Counted from the first letter of the stretch, positions 25,344 to 35,929 are shown. The stretch: DNA of 64,000 nucleotides from Bugula neritina (GCA_964035545.1 OZ037769.1:8121929-8185928); one strand, 5' to 3'. The notes: generated from the letters alone by a model not told the origin. Translations and numbers: made by a program.

Positions 25344-27335
25344 ATGCCTAAGGTTAAAAAAAGGCAGTTTCGAGGAAATCAGTACAGAAAAGCTGACCCA
25401 GTACTAGATATTACTACTAGTACTACTACTACGACGCCTGCAAGTGCTACGACGCCTGCAACTGCAAGTGCAACGACGCCCACAACTACGCCTACTACTA
25501 GACCACCCATGACGATTACTACTACTACTACTACTACTATTGCCGGCACCGCTACGCCAGTTATCGCTACTACTATTAGTAACACTAATGTAACTAACTC
25601 TACTGCACATCTAAGTGCATCTACAAGCTTTTCAGTTAGTACTATGGACTTTCAATTGGAGCCCCAGTCTGCTGCATCTGACCATCAACTTATACCACCG
25701 ACTGCCTCCAGCTCTTTGAGTCTGACTAGTGATGCTACACCTACAGTTACCGGCACTACTCCTGCTGCAACTGCCAGCTCTGCTAAACTAAATGATCAGC
25801 TAAGTACTTCAAATTTCTTATTTAGTTCTGCAAATTCTCAGCCTGACAGTATTATAGTGCAGACTAAGTTAGTTTTAGAACTTATGGGTAGGTTGTCATC
25901 TGGTAGTATTGCTTGTAAAGATCACCCTGCTATGTCCTTGCGAATTAGTGTAAAATGCCATAGTGGAATTGTACCAGCTTTTGATTTTACCTGTTCTGTT
26001 TGTGGTGTTCTTATTGAAAGTAGTGTAATGAGTGATCGTGATGTAGATCATAGGTTTTCTTTGAATACTCGGTTGGCTTTTGGTACAACCTTGGCAGGTG
26101 GGCATAGAAGTACTGCTGCAACTATTTCTGCTCATCTAGGTTTGCCCCCACCTGTCGCTTTTAGTGAGTGGGCCAAGGATGTAGAGCGACTTGGTAACAT
26201 TACTAAGGAGCTAGCTAGTAAGTCAATGGACCAGGCTGCCAGGGAAGCTGCTAGTATGAGTAACAGTAGTGATATAACAGTATCTTGTGATGGTACCTGG
26301 CAGCGTAGGGGCTTTAGTAGTAAGAATGGGGTAGCTACTGTTATTACCCATTCAGTAGGAAAACCAGGTAAAGTAGTTGATACTGAAGTTCTCTCTAGTT
26401 ATTGTTTTACATGTGCCAGTCATAAAGATAGTATACCACCAGAGCATAGTTGTGTCAAAAATCATGAGGGTTCAGCTGGTGGTATGGAGCCGGTAGGTAT
26501 GGTTAGAATTTTCAGGAGGTCAGTCGAGAAGAGAGGAGTACGGTTTGTAAAATATTTAGGGGATGGAGACTCCAAGTCTTATAGTGCTGTAAGTAAGGCC
26601 CAACCCTATGGCCCAGATGTTGTTGTTGAGAAACTTGAATGCGTAGGTCATGTGCAAAAGCGAATGGGCAAGCTTTTATTAGATAAAGTGCAGCAATGTA
26701 AGGGAAAAGAGTTTTATTGGGAAGGCCGTAAGTATAAAGGTATAGGAGGTAGTGGTAAGTTGCATAAAGCTGCTATAAAGAGAATTCAGGGTCATTATGG
26801 AGCAGCTATTAGGAATAATGTAGGAAACTTAGAGGGTATGAAAGCAAGCATTTGGAGAATATGGCATCATAGGAATAGGAATCATAGCTCATGTGATAAT
26901 TCTTGCCCGGCAGTAAATGGTAGTGGTGATGGTAATTCGAATAGTCTCCCACCTTTTGTACTAGAAGAGATAAAACCGGTTTTTGAAGCTCTTACAGCCG
27001 ATTCTCTGCTTTCAAAATGCTTGCATGGGGGTACACAAAATAATAACGAGTCTTTTCATAGGATAATTTGGTTACTTTGCCCTAAAGTGCAGTTTGTGCA
27101 GAAGCCTAGGTTAGAACTTGCTGTCAACTGTGCTGTCTTACAATTCAATGATGGTAGTACTGCTCTTGCTGCTGTTTATGATATTTTAGGAATAACGATT
27201 GGAAAACAGCTGGTAATGCACACCCACAAAAAAGATCTGCAGAGAATAAAGGCTTCCAAGAGACGGGCCACCTATCAAAGAGCAACAATAGCCAGACGAC
27301 CTGACCGGAGTGACTACCAAGCTGGAGCTTTTTAG
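25344..27335 (+). CDS. Mutator-like transposase, intact single-exon
   Basis: 663 residues without an intron. The N-terminus is basic (MPKVKKRQFRGNQYRK, a possible nuclear signal), followed by a Thr/Ala/Ser-rich low-complexity tract at about 22-165. A CSVC pair lies near 216-219. The catalytic part fits the animal Mutator-like transposase family: VSCDGTWQRRG near 313 (first Asp), YLGDGDSK near 404 (second Asp), CVGHVQKRMG near 432, and TQNNNESFH near 563 (Glu). It ends in the short Gly-Ala-Phe tail usual for the family. The enzyme would cut and move its own DNA in the nucleus. All three acidic residues are present, so it could be active or domesticated. A TATA box lies at 25,296 and AATAAA at 27,348, 12 bases after the stop. 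I could not define terminal inverted repeats. The family call rests on motif order, not a search. Confidence 0.85.
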   Translation: MPKVKKRQFRGNQYRKADPVLDITTSTTTTTPASATTPATASATTPTTTPTTRPPMTITTTTTTTIAGTATPVIATTISNTNVTNSTAHLSASTSFSVSTMDFQLEPQSAASDHQLIPPTASSSLSLTSDATPTVTGTTPAATASSAKLNDQLSTSNFLFSSANSQPDSIIVQTKLVLELMGRLSSGSIACKDHPAMSLRISVKCHSGIVPAFDFTCSVCGVLIESSVMSDRDVDHRFSLNTRLAFGTTLAGGHRSTAATISAHLGLPPPVAFSEWAKDVERLGNITKELASKSMDQAAREAASMSNSSDITVSCDGTWQRRGFSSKNGVATVITHSVGKPGKVVDTEVLSSYCFTCASHKDSIPPEHSCVKNHEGSAGGMEPVGMVRIFRRSVEKRGVRFVKYLGDGDSKSYSAVSKAQPYGPDVVVEKLECVGHVQKRMGKLLLDKVQQCKGKEFYWEGRKYKGIGGSGKLHKAAIKRIQGHYGAAIRNNVGNLEGMKASIWRIWHHRNRNHSSCDNSCPAVNGSGDGNSNSLPPFVLEEIKPVFEALTADSLLSKCLHGGTQNNNESFHRIIWLLCPKVQFVQKPRLELAVNCAVLQFNDGSTALAAVYDILGITIGKQLVMHTHKKDLQRIKASKRRATYQRATIARRPDRSDYQAGAF

Positions 27336-27347
27336 AGATGAAATTTC

Positions 27348-27353
27348 AATAAA
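27348..27353 (+). terminator. Poly(A) signal of the transposase gene
   Basis: AATAAA lies 12 bases after the TAG stop at 27,333-27,335. Compact 3' ends like this are common in transposon genes. Confidence 0.45.
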
Positions 27354-27377
27354 CCCTCAACTTTGAAGATAAGTTAA

Positions 27378-27660
27378 CTTTGTTACTTCGCCCCCAAAGT
27401 GAAAATTTTACAAAAACCTAAGTTTATTTTTGTTGTCAGCTGTTCTGTCGTATAATTCAATGATAATAGTACTGATTTTGTACCTGTTTACTTTGTTTTA
27501 GGAACACTGATTGTGAAGCAGTTTGCCATTTATACCCACAAAAAGATCTTCTAATAATAGTGAGTTCCCGCCACAAAGCCCAGCAGTCTGGCCAAAGTAT
27601 TACAAGACTGGAGTTTTCTGGAGATAGAACTTCACTAAATTTATAATTTATTCTGTAATT
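27378..27660 (+). pseudogene. Decayed tandem copy of the transposase 3' end
   Basis: This stretch aligns base by base with 27,067-27,360: shared CAGCTGTTCTGTCGT/CAACTGTGCTGTCTT, ATTCAATGATAATAGTACTG, TTTAGGAACACTGATTG, TACCCACAAAAAGATCT and the final GGAG.TTTT. It carries many stops and small indels. The transposase tail was duplicated in tandem and the outer copy has rotted, or a nested older element remains. Confidence 0.7.
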
Positions 27661-27711
27661 TTTTTTGAAATCATGCAAATACAACTAAGATTTTGAAATG
27701 AGATCATATCG

Positions 27712-28100
27712 ATTGATAAATTTTTCGTCATTGAATTTTTTATTTGTGTATTTTCGGTTGTTACAGTAGTAAAATTATTGCTTCTCCTATAGGTTTTATG
27801 CTATTTTTATGAAATTTGGAGTATAATATGATGAGATGTGCTTCTAACAACCATGCCAAAATAATATATATTTAACTTGTAGGTTTCAAGATATAGTCAT
27901 TTCAATTTATTGAATTTTCGTCCTCAATTTTCTCATTTGTATGTTTTTTCGGTTGCTACGATAGTAAAATTCTATCTCCTCCTACAATTTTTGACCTACC
28001 CATATGAAATTTGGAACATAATATGCTTAAATGTATATCTAGCAACCCTACCAGAATTGGGCATGTGCATGTAATAGGTTTCAAGATATGGTCATCTCAA
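27712..28100 (+). repeat. Tandem pair of ~195-bp non-coding units
   Basis: Units at 27,712-27,905 and 27,906-28,100 share TTTTCGGTTG.TAC, GTAGTAAAATT/GATAGTAAAATT, ATGAAATTTGGA, CTAGCAACCCTACC-like and GGTTTCAAGATATGGTCAT stretches. A further weak copy of the AAGATATGGCC end lies near 28,390. Probably part of the transposon's non-coding 3' region. Confidence 0.65.
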
Positions 28101-28625
28101 TACATGGTACCTGCTAAAAATCTAGAACTCCGGCGAAAAGTGCATAGATCTTGTTATCTAGTAAACCTAGAAGGCTAAATGTGGTAGGGGTTCTAGATAA
28201 ATATGTTTTGCTTCAAATTGTGGAGTTGGAGCAGAATTGAAATATTATTCTAGGAGAAGATAACTCTTTAGTGCACTCCGGCCAAAATCGCTATAATTTA
28301 ACCTTGACCTCTGAAATTGTGGGGGGGTGTGGGTAGGCCCATGGTTAGGAACATATCAAAATTTGAGGTCAGTAGGGCTATTATTTTTCAAGATATGGCC
28401 AATCAAGTGGAAAATCAGAGTCCTGCCTTAACAACTAAGTGGTTTCAGAGCTACTACAAAATATTTTTCAGCTTACACTAATCGGATTAATTTTCAATTT
28501 CATCAAAATAAGTGCAGGTCCAACAACTATTAGAGGTGTGGTGCAGGCTATACTGACAATAAAAGGCTCTTTGAACAACTTTAGTGCAAGCGCTGCACTA
28601 ATATTTCTCTCTGTGTAAATTTTCC
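28101..28625. other. Non-coding, probable transposon flank
   Basis: Contains a G-rich patch (GGGGGGGTGTGGG near 28,321). At 28,598-28,619 it has the inverse of a 22-base sequence found at 20,286-20,307. No gene. Confidence 0.4.
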
Positions 28626-28672
28626 ACTTGAACGTTTCCCACTTAGACGCTTCTCAGTTAGACACTATTTCT
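28626..28672 (+). repeat. 15-bp motif cluster, clearest copy
   Basis: Three tandem 15-base units, ACTTGAACGTTTCCC, ACTTAGACGCTTCTC and AGTTAGACACTATTT, directly before the truncated Penelope-like reading frame. Confidence 0.65.
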
Positions 28673-28715
28673 TATTTTGGTACCATATAATATAGCAATA
28701 TACCTATATATATAT

Positions 28716-30128
28716 ATGGCCAAAATACACAAACTCAAACAAGGAGATGGTATAGAGAAGCTACAAATGCGACCAATAATTTCTAACATAGGCACTGCAT
28801 CATACCAACTTGCGAAATACCTGGCCAAAATGCTAAAACCACTTAGTGAATCTGAAAGTAATATCGAATCAACCGATAGTTTTCTTACATATATACGGCA
28901 ACTTCATATTCCAGCAAACCATCAACTGATATCATTTGATGTTGTTTCCCTCTTTACTTCTGTACCACTTGACTACACGATTTCAGCAATCATAACTGAT
29001 ATTTATGAGAAACAACGAATCCAAACAACTATACCAAAAAAGAAAATGATAAACTTACTCAACCTTTGTACAAAACAAGTTCACTTTACTTTCAACGATA
29101 TCATTTATACACAGACGGATGGTGTTGCTATGGGATCTCCTCTAGGACCAATAATTGCGAATATATTCATGACAAAACTAGAACAGAAAGTATTACCAAA
29201 ATTGAATTCAATGTCACCTTGGGTGAGATACATAGATGACACATTTGCAACCATAGACCCTGATTATATTAACACAACACTCAACACACTTAATAATTTT
29301 CATCCTAACATAAAATTTACACACGAACTAGAAACCAATAAATCACTTTCTTTTCTGGATGTTACAGTTTTGCGACACAATAGCTCAGTGGAAACCACAG
29401 TATTCCGCAAGCCAACACATAACGATACATATTTACATTGGAACTCTTTCTCACTAAAAACATGGAAGCTAAGCACACTCAAGTCACTAGTATTAAGGGC
29501 TAATAAAATCTGTTCTACTCCAGCACTTAAGACCCAAGAACTTAACTATATTCGAAATGTTTTTGAACATAAAAATGGTTACCCTAAATATGTAATAGAG
29601 AAAACTATTAACAACATTGGTGACGGACTACTTAGTGAAAAAGACAACAGGAAACACATTTTACTCCAGCTGCCTTATAAAGGAGTAACAGGAGAAAAAC
29701 TAATCCGCTCCCTCAATAAATTAATTACAGACTCTTTTTCAAATGAACTCAATGCCCGGATTTTATTTAAAGGAACCCCTTTAAGTTCACATTTTAATCT
29801 CAAAGATAAAACCAATAAAGAACACATTCACAACTTAGTCTACAAAATAACCTGCCCTGAAGCTACCTGTCAACAAACATATGTAGGCGAAACCGGACGT
29901 CGCCTATCACACAGGATACATGAACACTGCCATGACATCAATTCCAAAATTTATCAACACTCTTCCACCACTAATCATGGAAACATATCAATAGACAATG
30001 TAACAGTTTTAAATCATTCATTTAAAGGAATCCACCATCGAAAAGTAGCCGAAGCTCTCTACATTAAACAAATAAAACCGCAACTCAATAAACAAAATTA
30101 CTCCATACCACTAAAACTATATCAATAG
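28716..30128 (+). CDS. Penelope-like element polyprotein: reverse transcriptase plus GIY-YIG, 5'-truncated
   Basis: 470 residues from the ATG at 28,716; the frame opens a little upstream inside TA-rich flank. RT blocks: AKIHK and RPIIS near 2-23, ISFDVVSLFTSVPLD near 72-86 (first Asp), GVAMGSPLGPIIANIF at 136-151, YIDD at 172-175, and FLDVTV near 213. The GIY-YIG nuclease follows: LVYKITC near 374, TYVGETGRR near 388, and EALYIKQIKPQLNKQ near 446. RT and nuclease in this order define Penelope-like retroelements, which copy their RNA at nicked target DNA. Full-length proteins are several hundred residues longer; the N-terminal region is missing. The frame is otherwise clean, so loss of the 5' part looks recent. 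The call is firm; the family name within the group is open. Confidence 0.9.
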   Translation: MAKIHKLKQGDGIEKLQMRPIISNIGTASYQLAKYLAKMLKPLSESESNIESTDSFLTYIRQLHIPANHQLISFDVVSLFTSVPLDYTISAIITDIYEKQRIQTTIPKKKMINLLNLCTKQVHFTFNDIIYTQTDGVAMGSPLGPIIANIFMTKLEQKVLPKLNSMSPWVRYIDDTFATIDPDYINTTLNTLNNFHPNIKFTHELETNKSLSFLDVTVLRHNSSVETTVFRKPTHNDTYLHWNSFSLKTWKLSTLKSLVLRANKICSTPALKTQELNYIRNVFEHKNGYPKYVIEKTINNIGDGLLSEKDNRKHILLQLPYKGVTGEKLIRSLNKLITDSFSNELNARILFKGTPLSSHFNLKDKTNKEHIHNLVYKITCPEATCQQTYVGETGRRLSHRIHEHCHDINSKIYQHSSTTNHGNISIDNVTVLNHSFKGIHHRKVAEALYIKQIKPQLNKQNYSIPLKLYQ

Positions 30129-30468
30129 CTCCACACTACTCAACTCTCGCATAGTTTCACTAATTCTTGCCATTTTTATACTTGGATATCTATATTTTTT
30201 TGTCAACTCTAATTTATTTTTTATGCAAAACAATCAGTATAATTTTTGACCTGCGTAACATATAAAATAAGATTATCTCCCTAAGTTTCAATAATTTACA
30301 ATAACTGCCACTCTCTACTCTTTGTGTCATGCATAACGTCTAACGTAACATAATAATTTTTGAATTTCATTCATTGCTACTCTGAAGATGGGTACAGTGG
30401 TACCCGAAATATTAGTAGAATTATTTTACATATAATAAAGTAATAAATCAACAATGTTTCTCGTATAC

Positions 30469-30473
<5 letters not shown>
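30129..30473 (+). mobile_element. 3' untranslated end of the Penelope-like element
   Basis: Runs from the stop to the (TA)n tract. It contains CACTCTCTACTCTTTGTGTC and a terminal hairpin at 30,382-30,409. About 230 bases are repeated in inverse orientation at 30,590-30,860. Confidence 0.75.
30382..30409 (+). ncRNA. Hammerhead-like hairpin of the Penelope 3' end, copy 1
   Basis: CTGAAGA, a T, stem GGGTAC, loop AGTG, stem GTACCC, then GAAA. CUGANGA, stem II, GAAA is the hammerhead core order, and hammerhead motifs are known from Penelope-like elements. The extra T before the stem, and the lack of clear stems I and III, argue against confident ribozyme activity. Confidence 0.4.

Positions 30474-30557
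<84 letters not shown>
30474..30557. repeat. (TA)n microsatellite between two Penelope 3' ends
   Basis: About 84 bases of TA with one TG variant. It lies exactly between the plus-strand element end and the inverted partial copy. Confidence 0.95.
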
Positions 30558-30560
<3 letters not shown>

Positions 30561-30589
30561 GGATTATGATTAATTATGATTGAATACAC

Positions 30590-30870
30590 GAAAAAATATT
30601 TTTTGTTGTATAACTTTATTAGGCAAAGTAATTAACTTATATTTCGGACACCACTTTGCCCATCTTCAGAGTTACAATGAATAATCAAATTTCAAAAGTT
30701 ATTACATTATGTTGGACACTATGCATGACACAAAGAATAGAGAGTGGCAGTTATTGCAAATTATTCAAACTGAAAGAAATAATGTTGCTTTTTATATTAC
30801 ACAAGTCAAAATTATGCTGGTTTCTTTGCATAAAAAATAAATTAGAATTGACAAAATATAGCAGGGCATA
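30590..30870 (-). mobile_element. Inverted partial copy of the Penelope 3' end
   Basis: Read on the minus strand it matches 30,200-30,440: TTATTTTTTATGCAAA, TGCCACTCTCTATTCTTTG, TGTCATGCATA, ACTCTGAAGATGGG and CCGAAATAT. It has no coding part. Upstream on the minus strand (above 30,870) the match ends in unrelated DNA. Confidence 0.75.
30642..30669 (-). ncRNA. Hammerhead-like hairpin of the Penelope 3' end, copy 2
   Basis: CTGAAGAT, stem GGGCA, loop region AAGTGG, stem TGTCC, then GAAA. Compared with copy 1, one stem pair changes from T-A to C-G on both sides, and another becomes a G-T wobble, so pairing is kept while sequence changes. Confidence 0.4.
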
Positions 30871-31373
30871 ATTTCACAGTATCTCGTCCTCAGACATAAC
30901 ACTTATGTACCAATACGAGATACATTACATCATAATTAAATGTTGTCTATCGGCAAAAATTTCGCAGTAGCCAATCATAGTACTATAACAGGGCAGTCTG
31001 AGTGTAGTATCTCGTTCATCGGCATAATTATAATAGCCCGTAGTTGAAGATGGAGTTGGAAGCTTTTCAAATACCTCCCGCATATAATAGCATTTATGCT
31101 AGTCCTTAAAACTAAATAAACATTATGGTAGACCAATAATCATGAAAGCTCTACTCATTTGTAACTGGAGGATTTGTAGCACCACAATACTAAATTTCTT
31201 GCATTGGAGGTGCTTAGGCTGTGTTGTCATAGTGATATGTACTTATTGGGGCTTGGTATAAAATTAAACCTGACAATTATAAGGAGTAAGGTATTATTGC
31301 TGTGGTTTCAACTGACCAACTTTGGAGTTATTATCTTGATTCTTTGTCAGGAATGGTTAGATAATTTCATGCA

Positions 31374-31433
31374 ATAATGAGTTTTGGCTTTATATCATTA
31401 TAAATAATGAGTTTTGGCTTTATATCATTATAA
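31374..31433 (+). repeat. 30-bp direct tandem duplication
   Basis: Two identical 30-base units beginning ATAATGAGTTTTGGCTTTAT. Identity suggests a recent local duplication. Confidence 0.9.
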
Positions 31434-34400
31434 ATATCTACATTGATGGCAGCACTGAGCTAGAATTCTAATATCTTTTCAAGCTCATTGGGTGGCAGCT
31501 TATCGGCTAAATTTTATGCAGATATTGAATAATGTGGTTTGATAGTTATGCTATATTGTTAGGTTCACAAGCATCTTTAAAAAGTTATAATTATTGCGTT
31601 AACCATAGGTCAAAAAATTACCTAAAGAGAGGGCAGACAACTCCAAAAGATTGTTTTCGCAGAAGCAAGTAAAATTCAGCTAAACTGAATACTCCAACTG
31701 ATCAACATTTTTCATCTATTGAAATTGAAGAAAAGTTAAATATTATTATACTATTCCAATCATGAATAGGCACAAGCTCAAAAGATATTTATTTCAAAAA
31801 ATATAAAAAGTAAAGTAACACAACAATGTTTGCAAACGCAGACCTAAAAATGTGAATATTCTAGCTTGAAATTAAGTCTGAAATTCAGATTTTTCTAGGT
31901 TGAATTGACTTTAATTGACTCACCAGAAAAAACAATCAATAAAATTATAAAGACAAGCATGTAATGAAAAATGTAGTTCATTAGCAAAACTGGAGGAAAG
32001 CACTTTTTTTTCTAGAAATTGTTCGATTACATAATACATTTTGTGCAAATGATATTTTTTAATAAAATGAAACTGTTGTATTGTTTGGCTAGATGAAGTT
32101 TCAAAAGTATTTTTAATATTTTCTCAAATAAAGTAGACATGCACTCCATTTTCACATTTTTTGGCAAAACATATGATTGGGATTCAGTAGTCAATCAGTT
32201 AAGCTTGACATAAGGAGTTGTCACATCCATCCTAAAGAACAAGACCATCTACAATAACAAACATGGAAAGTACTTAAAATTACATTTAAGTTTACAATAA
32301 TCCTTAAAATATATGTTGCCTTCTGCAAATGCTAAATAAAACACGATGTAATGCTATGTTTACTTAGACTAAATCTTGCTGACTTACAATGAAATTCATT
32401 CATTTCAATTTGAAAATTCCTGTCAATAACTTGACTCTATGCTAACAACTAATTGTAATACCAAAATCACACTGCTACTTTTAGTTTAGGGAATTTATTT
32501 TCATTATTAGTTCAATATTCAGCAGAGGTTTTTCTTTAATGAACAAACAATAGGCATACATGCAGATGAAAAATTAGGTCTAGTGAATACTAATTTTGTG
32601 CCTAACAAAAAAAAATGAAAGACTGCATGAAAAACTAACAACTCTAAAAAATTGCAATTTGAATGAGGCTCAGGCTTTTAGGTGAGCAAGAGTAACCAGA
32701 AGAGCTACTTTAATGGAAGAAATTACTGACTGATTGTGTAGTTGCAGGCTGCATGATGTGTTTTGATTGTCACAACCACTTTTGAAAAGGGAAAATCCAG
32801 TAAATTAAGACTACTGGCAAACAACGGAACGATAAGGAAAAAATACCAAGTAGAAATTCACTTCTCAAAGCAAACTGTAGTTAATACATTATAGATGCTT
32901 AGAAGAAGCAGGCAATAGTGAATGCTATATAGTGTAGATCAGGATTCTATACAATGACAAGTAAACTGAAATTCCAGTGCACTTTGAAACTACTTGTAAG
33001 AATGGGCTTAGTGCTTTATAGTGCCTTGAAATTTTTTCAAGTCTAATTGGCACCATGCTATTAGAATTCGCAGAGAGATGACCCTTTAAACTTTCACTTT
33101 AAACTTTAATACCTTCACAATTTTCAGTAAGAAATTCAATTTATCTAGGTCTGAAATTTCACCGAGTTGCATTGCGAGCCGCTGGTCAAAATGTTTAGTT
33201 TGTGATAACTTAATCAGCTGATTTCAGAATAACAATCATTGGGAATGACATCTTCATGTAGATATAGATATTTATGCTTATAATTATATCGGCTGCCTTC
33301 ATCAATCATCGATACTATGCTGCCAAATCAACTAATTAATTACAGTTGGAAACTTCAAAGGGCATTGAATAGCAATTAAGCAAGTTATACTTTTAATATT
33401 ACAAAAAGAACTTATGCATCAATATGATTTAAAATATAGGTGGGCACTCCGCTAGTGATATTAACTGAAACTGGAACTTTTTTCATGCAGGAAAAGCAAA
33501 AACGCATCTCAACAGAAACCTAAAAATTTCCAGCACACTTTATGCTTTGACAACATGCACACAATAACTTCGTTTATGGTACAAACCTTTTTGTTGATTG
33601 TTTTCCAACATTTTCACTAGAGCAAAGCCGAAAGAAATTTGGAAACTGCATAATGATGCCAGCCACCGTGGCATCATCTTCTCTGGAAAATTATTGACAA
33701 ATCATCACCCAAAAACTTCAGCAAAGCCTCCATCAATAGTATGTAATACTTTAGGTGAAACTAAAAAGAAAGAGACAATATTTTCGTGTAATTTAACCCA
33801 TCAATAAACGCATCAATAGTTAGTGTGGCCACGGTTTAAACCTCATTAATTTCATGCTATTTAAGGCTTTTACAACTTAAAAGATGTAATTCATCTGCAA
33901 GAGAAATGTTAGGTATATGAAATGAGTAGAAGTGCAAAAGCAAGCAGGTATTAAGGAAGGAAGAGTTAGTAGGTGTACTTTGACTTGCGATAAATCAATG
34001 TGATACCAGATGTGAATTTTGAGGTGTGTTTACTCCAATCTCACTGAAAAGGTAGAAATAGCTAAATTTACGAGACACACAATATTTTATAAAATACTGC
34101 ACATTCATTAAAACTTTATAAAACTCTAGTGTGAAGGGTGACTCACACTTTTAAACCGTCGATGAGCTAAGTTGTAAAAGTTTGATAAGAACCTTTTACT
34201 CTATAAATTTATGCAATATAAAATACTCTCCACATATTCAACAGCTACGAAGTTTTGTTGAAGATAAACTTCCGCAACAAATATACAGAAAAAAGCTATT
34301 TGAAAGCCAAATTTCATAAGCATATTATAAGATTATTTGTGTTTCATCTTTATAAACAATGATTTAGTCATTTAACGGATAACTAATGATTTCACTTTGT

Positions 34401-34800
34401 TTTTCATTCAATAAAAACCAAGTGTAGTTGGTATTAAAAACAGCTTTCATTTCTCACTTTTTTTCTCACCCTAATCTGCGTAGGCAAACAATTGGTTTGT
34501 TTCAAACACCACAACAGCAAAGCGTGACAGCATAGCCAGTGGAGAAAACAATCATCTATACTGCTGGATCAGTGGCAACTTGTGAGTGTGTCAGAGTAGT
34601 GTCTTGTTGTGTGACTCTACAAATAAATTATGAATTTGAATATACTACAAAGTTGCAAACATTGTTTTAACAAAACACAGCATTTATTTGATATTATATG
34701 TAAAGCTCAAGTTGGTATAATATATATTAAATAAATTTTAGCTTTCCTTTTGGATACTCTGAAACAAAATAAAAAAATAAACCAAAATTGGGTAAAGCCA
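31434..34800. other. Intergenic, no gene seen
   Basis: AT-rich DNA on both strands without splice-consistent open frames. The frame at 33,598-33,807 has no ATG start and no family resemblance, and contains a small hairpin (GATGCCA...TGGCATC near 33,655). I see no RNA gene or defined repeat. Confidence 0.5.
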
Positions 34801-34804
34801 TGCA

Positions 34805-35035
34805 AACTAGAGAGAGAAAGGTTAGGAGAGAGGATGGAAGAGAGATGGGGTAGAAGAGAGAAAGGGAGAGAGTCAGAGAGATAGTGGAAAAGGGAAGAGA
34901 GAAAGGTTAGGAGAGAGAGAAGGTGGGAGAGACAGAGGGTGGGAGAGAGGGAGGGTGGGAGAGAGGGAGAGAAAGAGAGAGAGGTTGAGTGGAAGGTGTG
35001 GGAGAAAGAGACAGAGAGAGGAGTGAGAGAGCTTC
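34805..35035 (+). repeat. Purine-rich (GA)n-like tract
   Basis: About 230 bases almost purely of A and G on the plus strand, built from GAGAGA, GGTTAGGAGAGA and GGTGGGAGAGA words. Long homopurine tracts can form triplexes. The minus-strand Leu/Ser/Pro frame here is just its translation. Confidence 0.85.
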
Positions 35036-35616
35036 CAAACTAACACCATTGACTTAAAAAATGTTGATAAAAACTGCAGCAAGTCTTTAAAAACGATGCT
35101 AGCAAGTTCAAAGCTCACTATAACTTTCAAAATCAATAAAATGTCAAGTTCAAAAAACTCATCTGCGAGCAAAAAATAGTTACAGAGACAACCAGGTATT
35201 GGGCAAGAGCCAGCTAATTATAGGAGTACCTTTTTAGATAAACTGCATGCAGGCACAGTGAGATAGCATCGGTGAGTTGTGTCTTCATTTTAATTTCCTA
35301 AAAATGAACATAAACAAATGCTAGTAATGAAAGTTTTCAGGGTTATTAAGGGTGTAATTTTATCACTAAACATCATAGCAATAGCAAAAATTGCTCAGTA
35401 CAAATTTAGGAAAAATTTCTTTCATCCATTAGGGGAAGGCGGGGCAAGTTGGGTCAAAAAATGGTTTTTTTAATATTGTGGCTGATCTAAGCGTGTAAAT
35501 GTCAAACTGTTTGTCATAAAGATAGATTAACATGTTATCTGCAATAGCTCAATTTTATTTCGAGGCAACACCAACAATTAGTCAGCTACAGATAATACCG
35601 TAAAACCTTTCTTCTG

Positions 35617-35685
35617 ACCCAACTTACCCCGCATGAGGGGTAAGTTGGGTCACCACCAAAAACAAATGGGGCAAGTTGGGTCGCT
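35617..35685. repeat. Subterminal transposon-end motifs, left
   Basis: Three copies of the end core: GACCCAACTTACCCC, then GGGGTAAGTTGGGTC in inverse orientation (forming a hairpin), then GGGGCAAGTTGGGTC. They lie about 185 bp inside the left terminus and are candidate transposase-binding sites. Confidence 0.75.
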
Positions 35686-35929
35686 ATTTCATTATTATAG
35701 CATCTAACATATCAGTGAAATTAATTCAGATTATTAATGTTTATTAGGTCTAAGTAATGATTAACATCATATTAGTTTGAGAAAAACATACAAAGTTTGT
35801 AACCTAGGCTCCCAGTCATCATCTAAGTTAGTGAGATTATTTGAGTTCAGACTCTGGGAATGGGCAAAAAAGAAGTAAACCAAATCTGCTTGGGGCTATT
35901 ATTTTTATTTAATAAAGGCATCAAGAAAA

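Noticed and set aside
25379-25610. Two minus-strand frames rich in Val/Ala and Ser/Arg
   Set aside because: They are antisense reads of the Thr-rich ACT-repeat tract in the Mutator-like transposase.
34873-35172. 99-codon minus frame with Leu/Ser/Pro repeats
   Set aside because: Direct product of the purine-rich simple repeat on the other strand.
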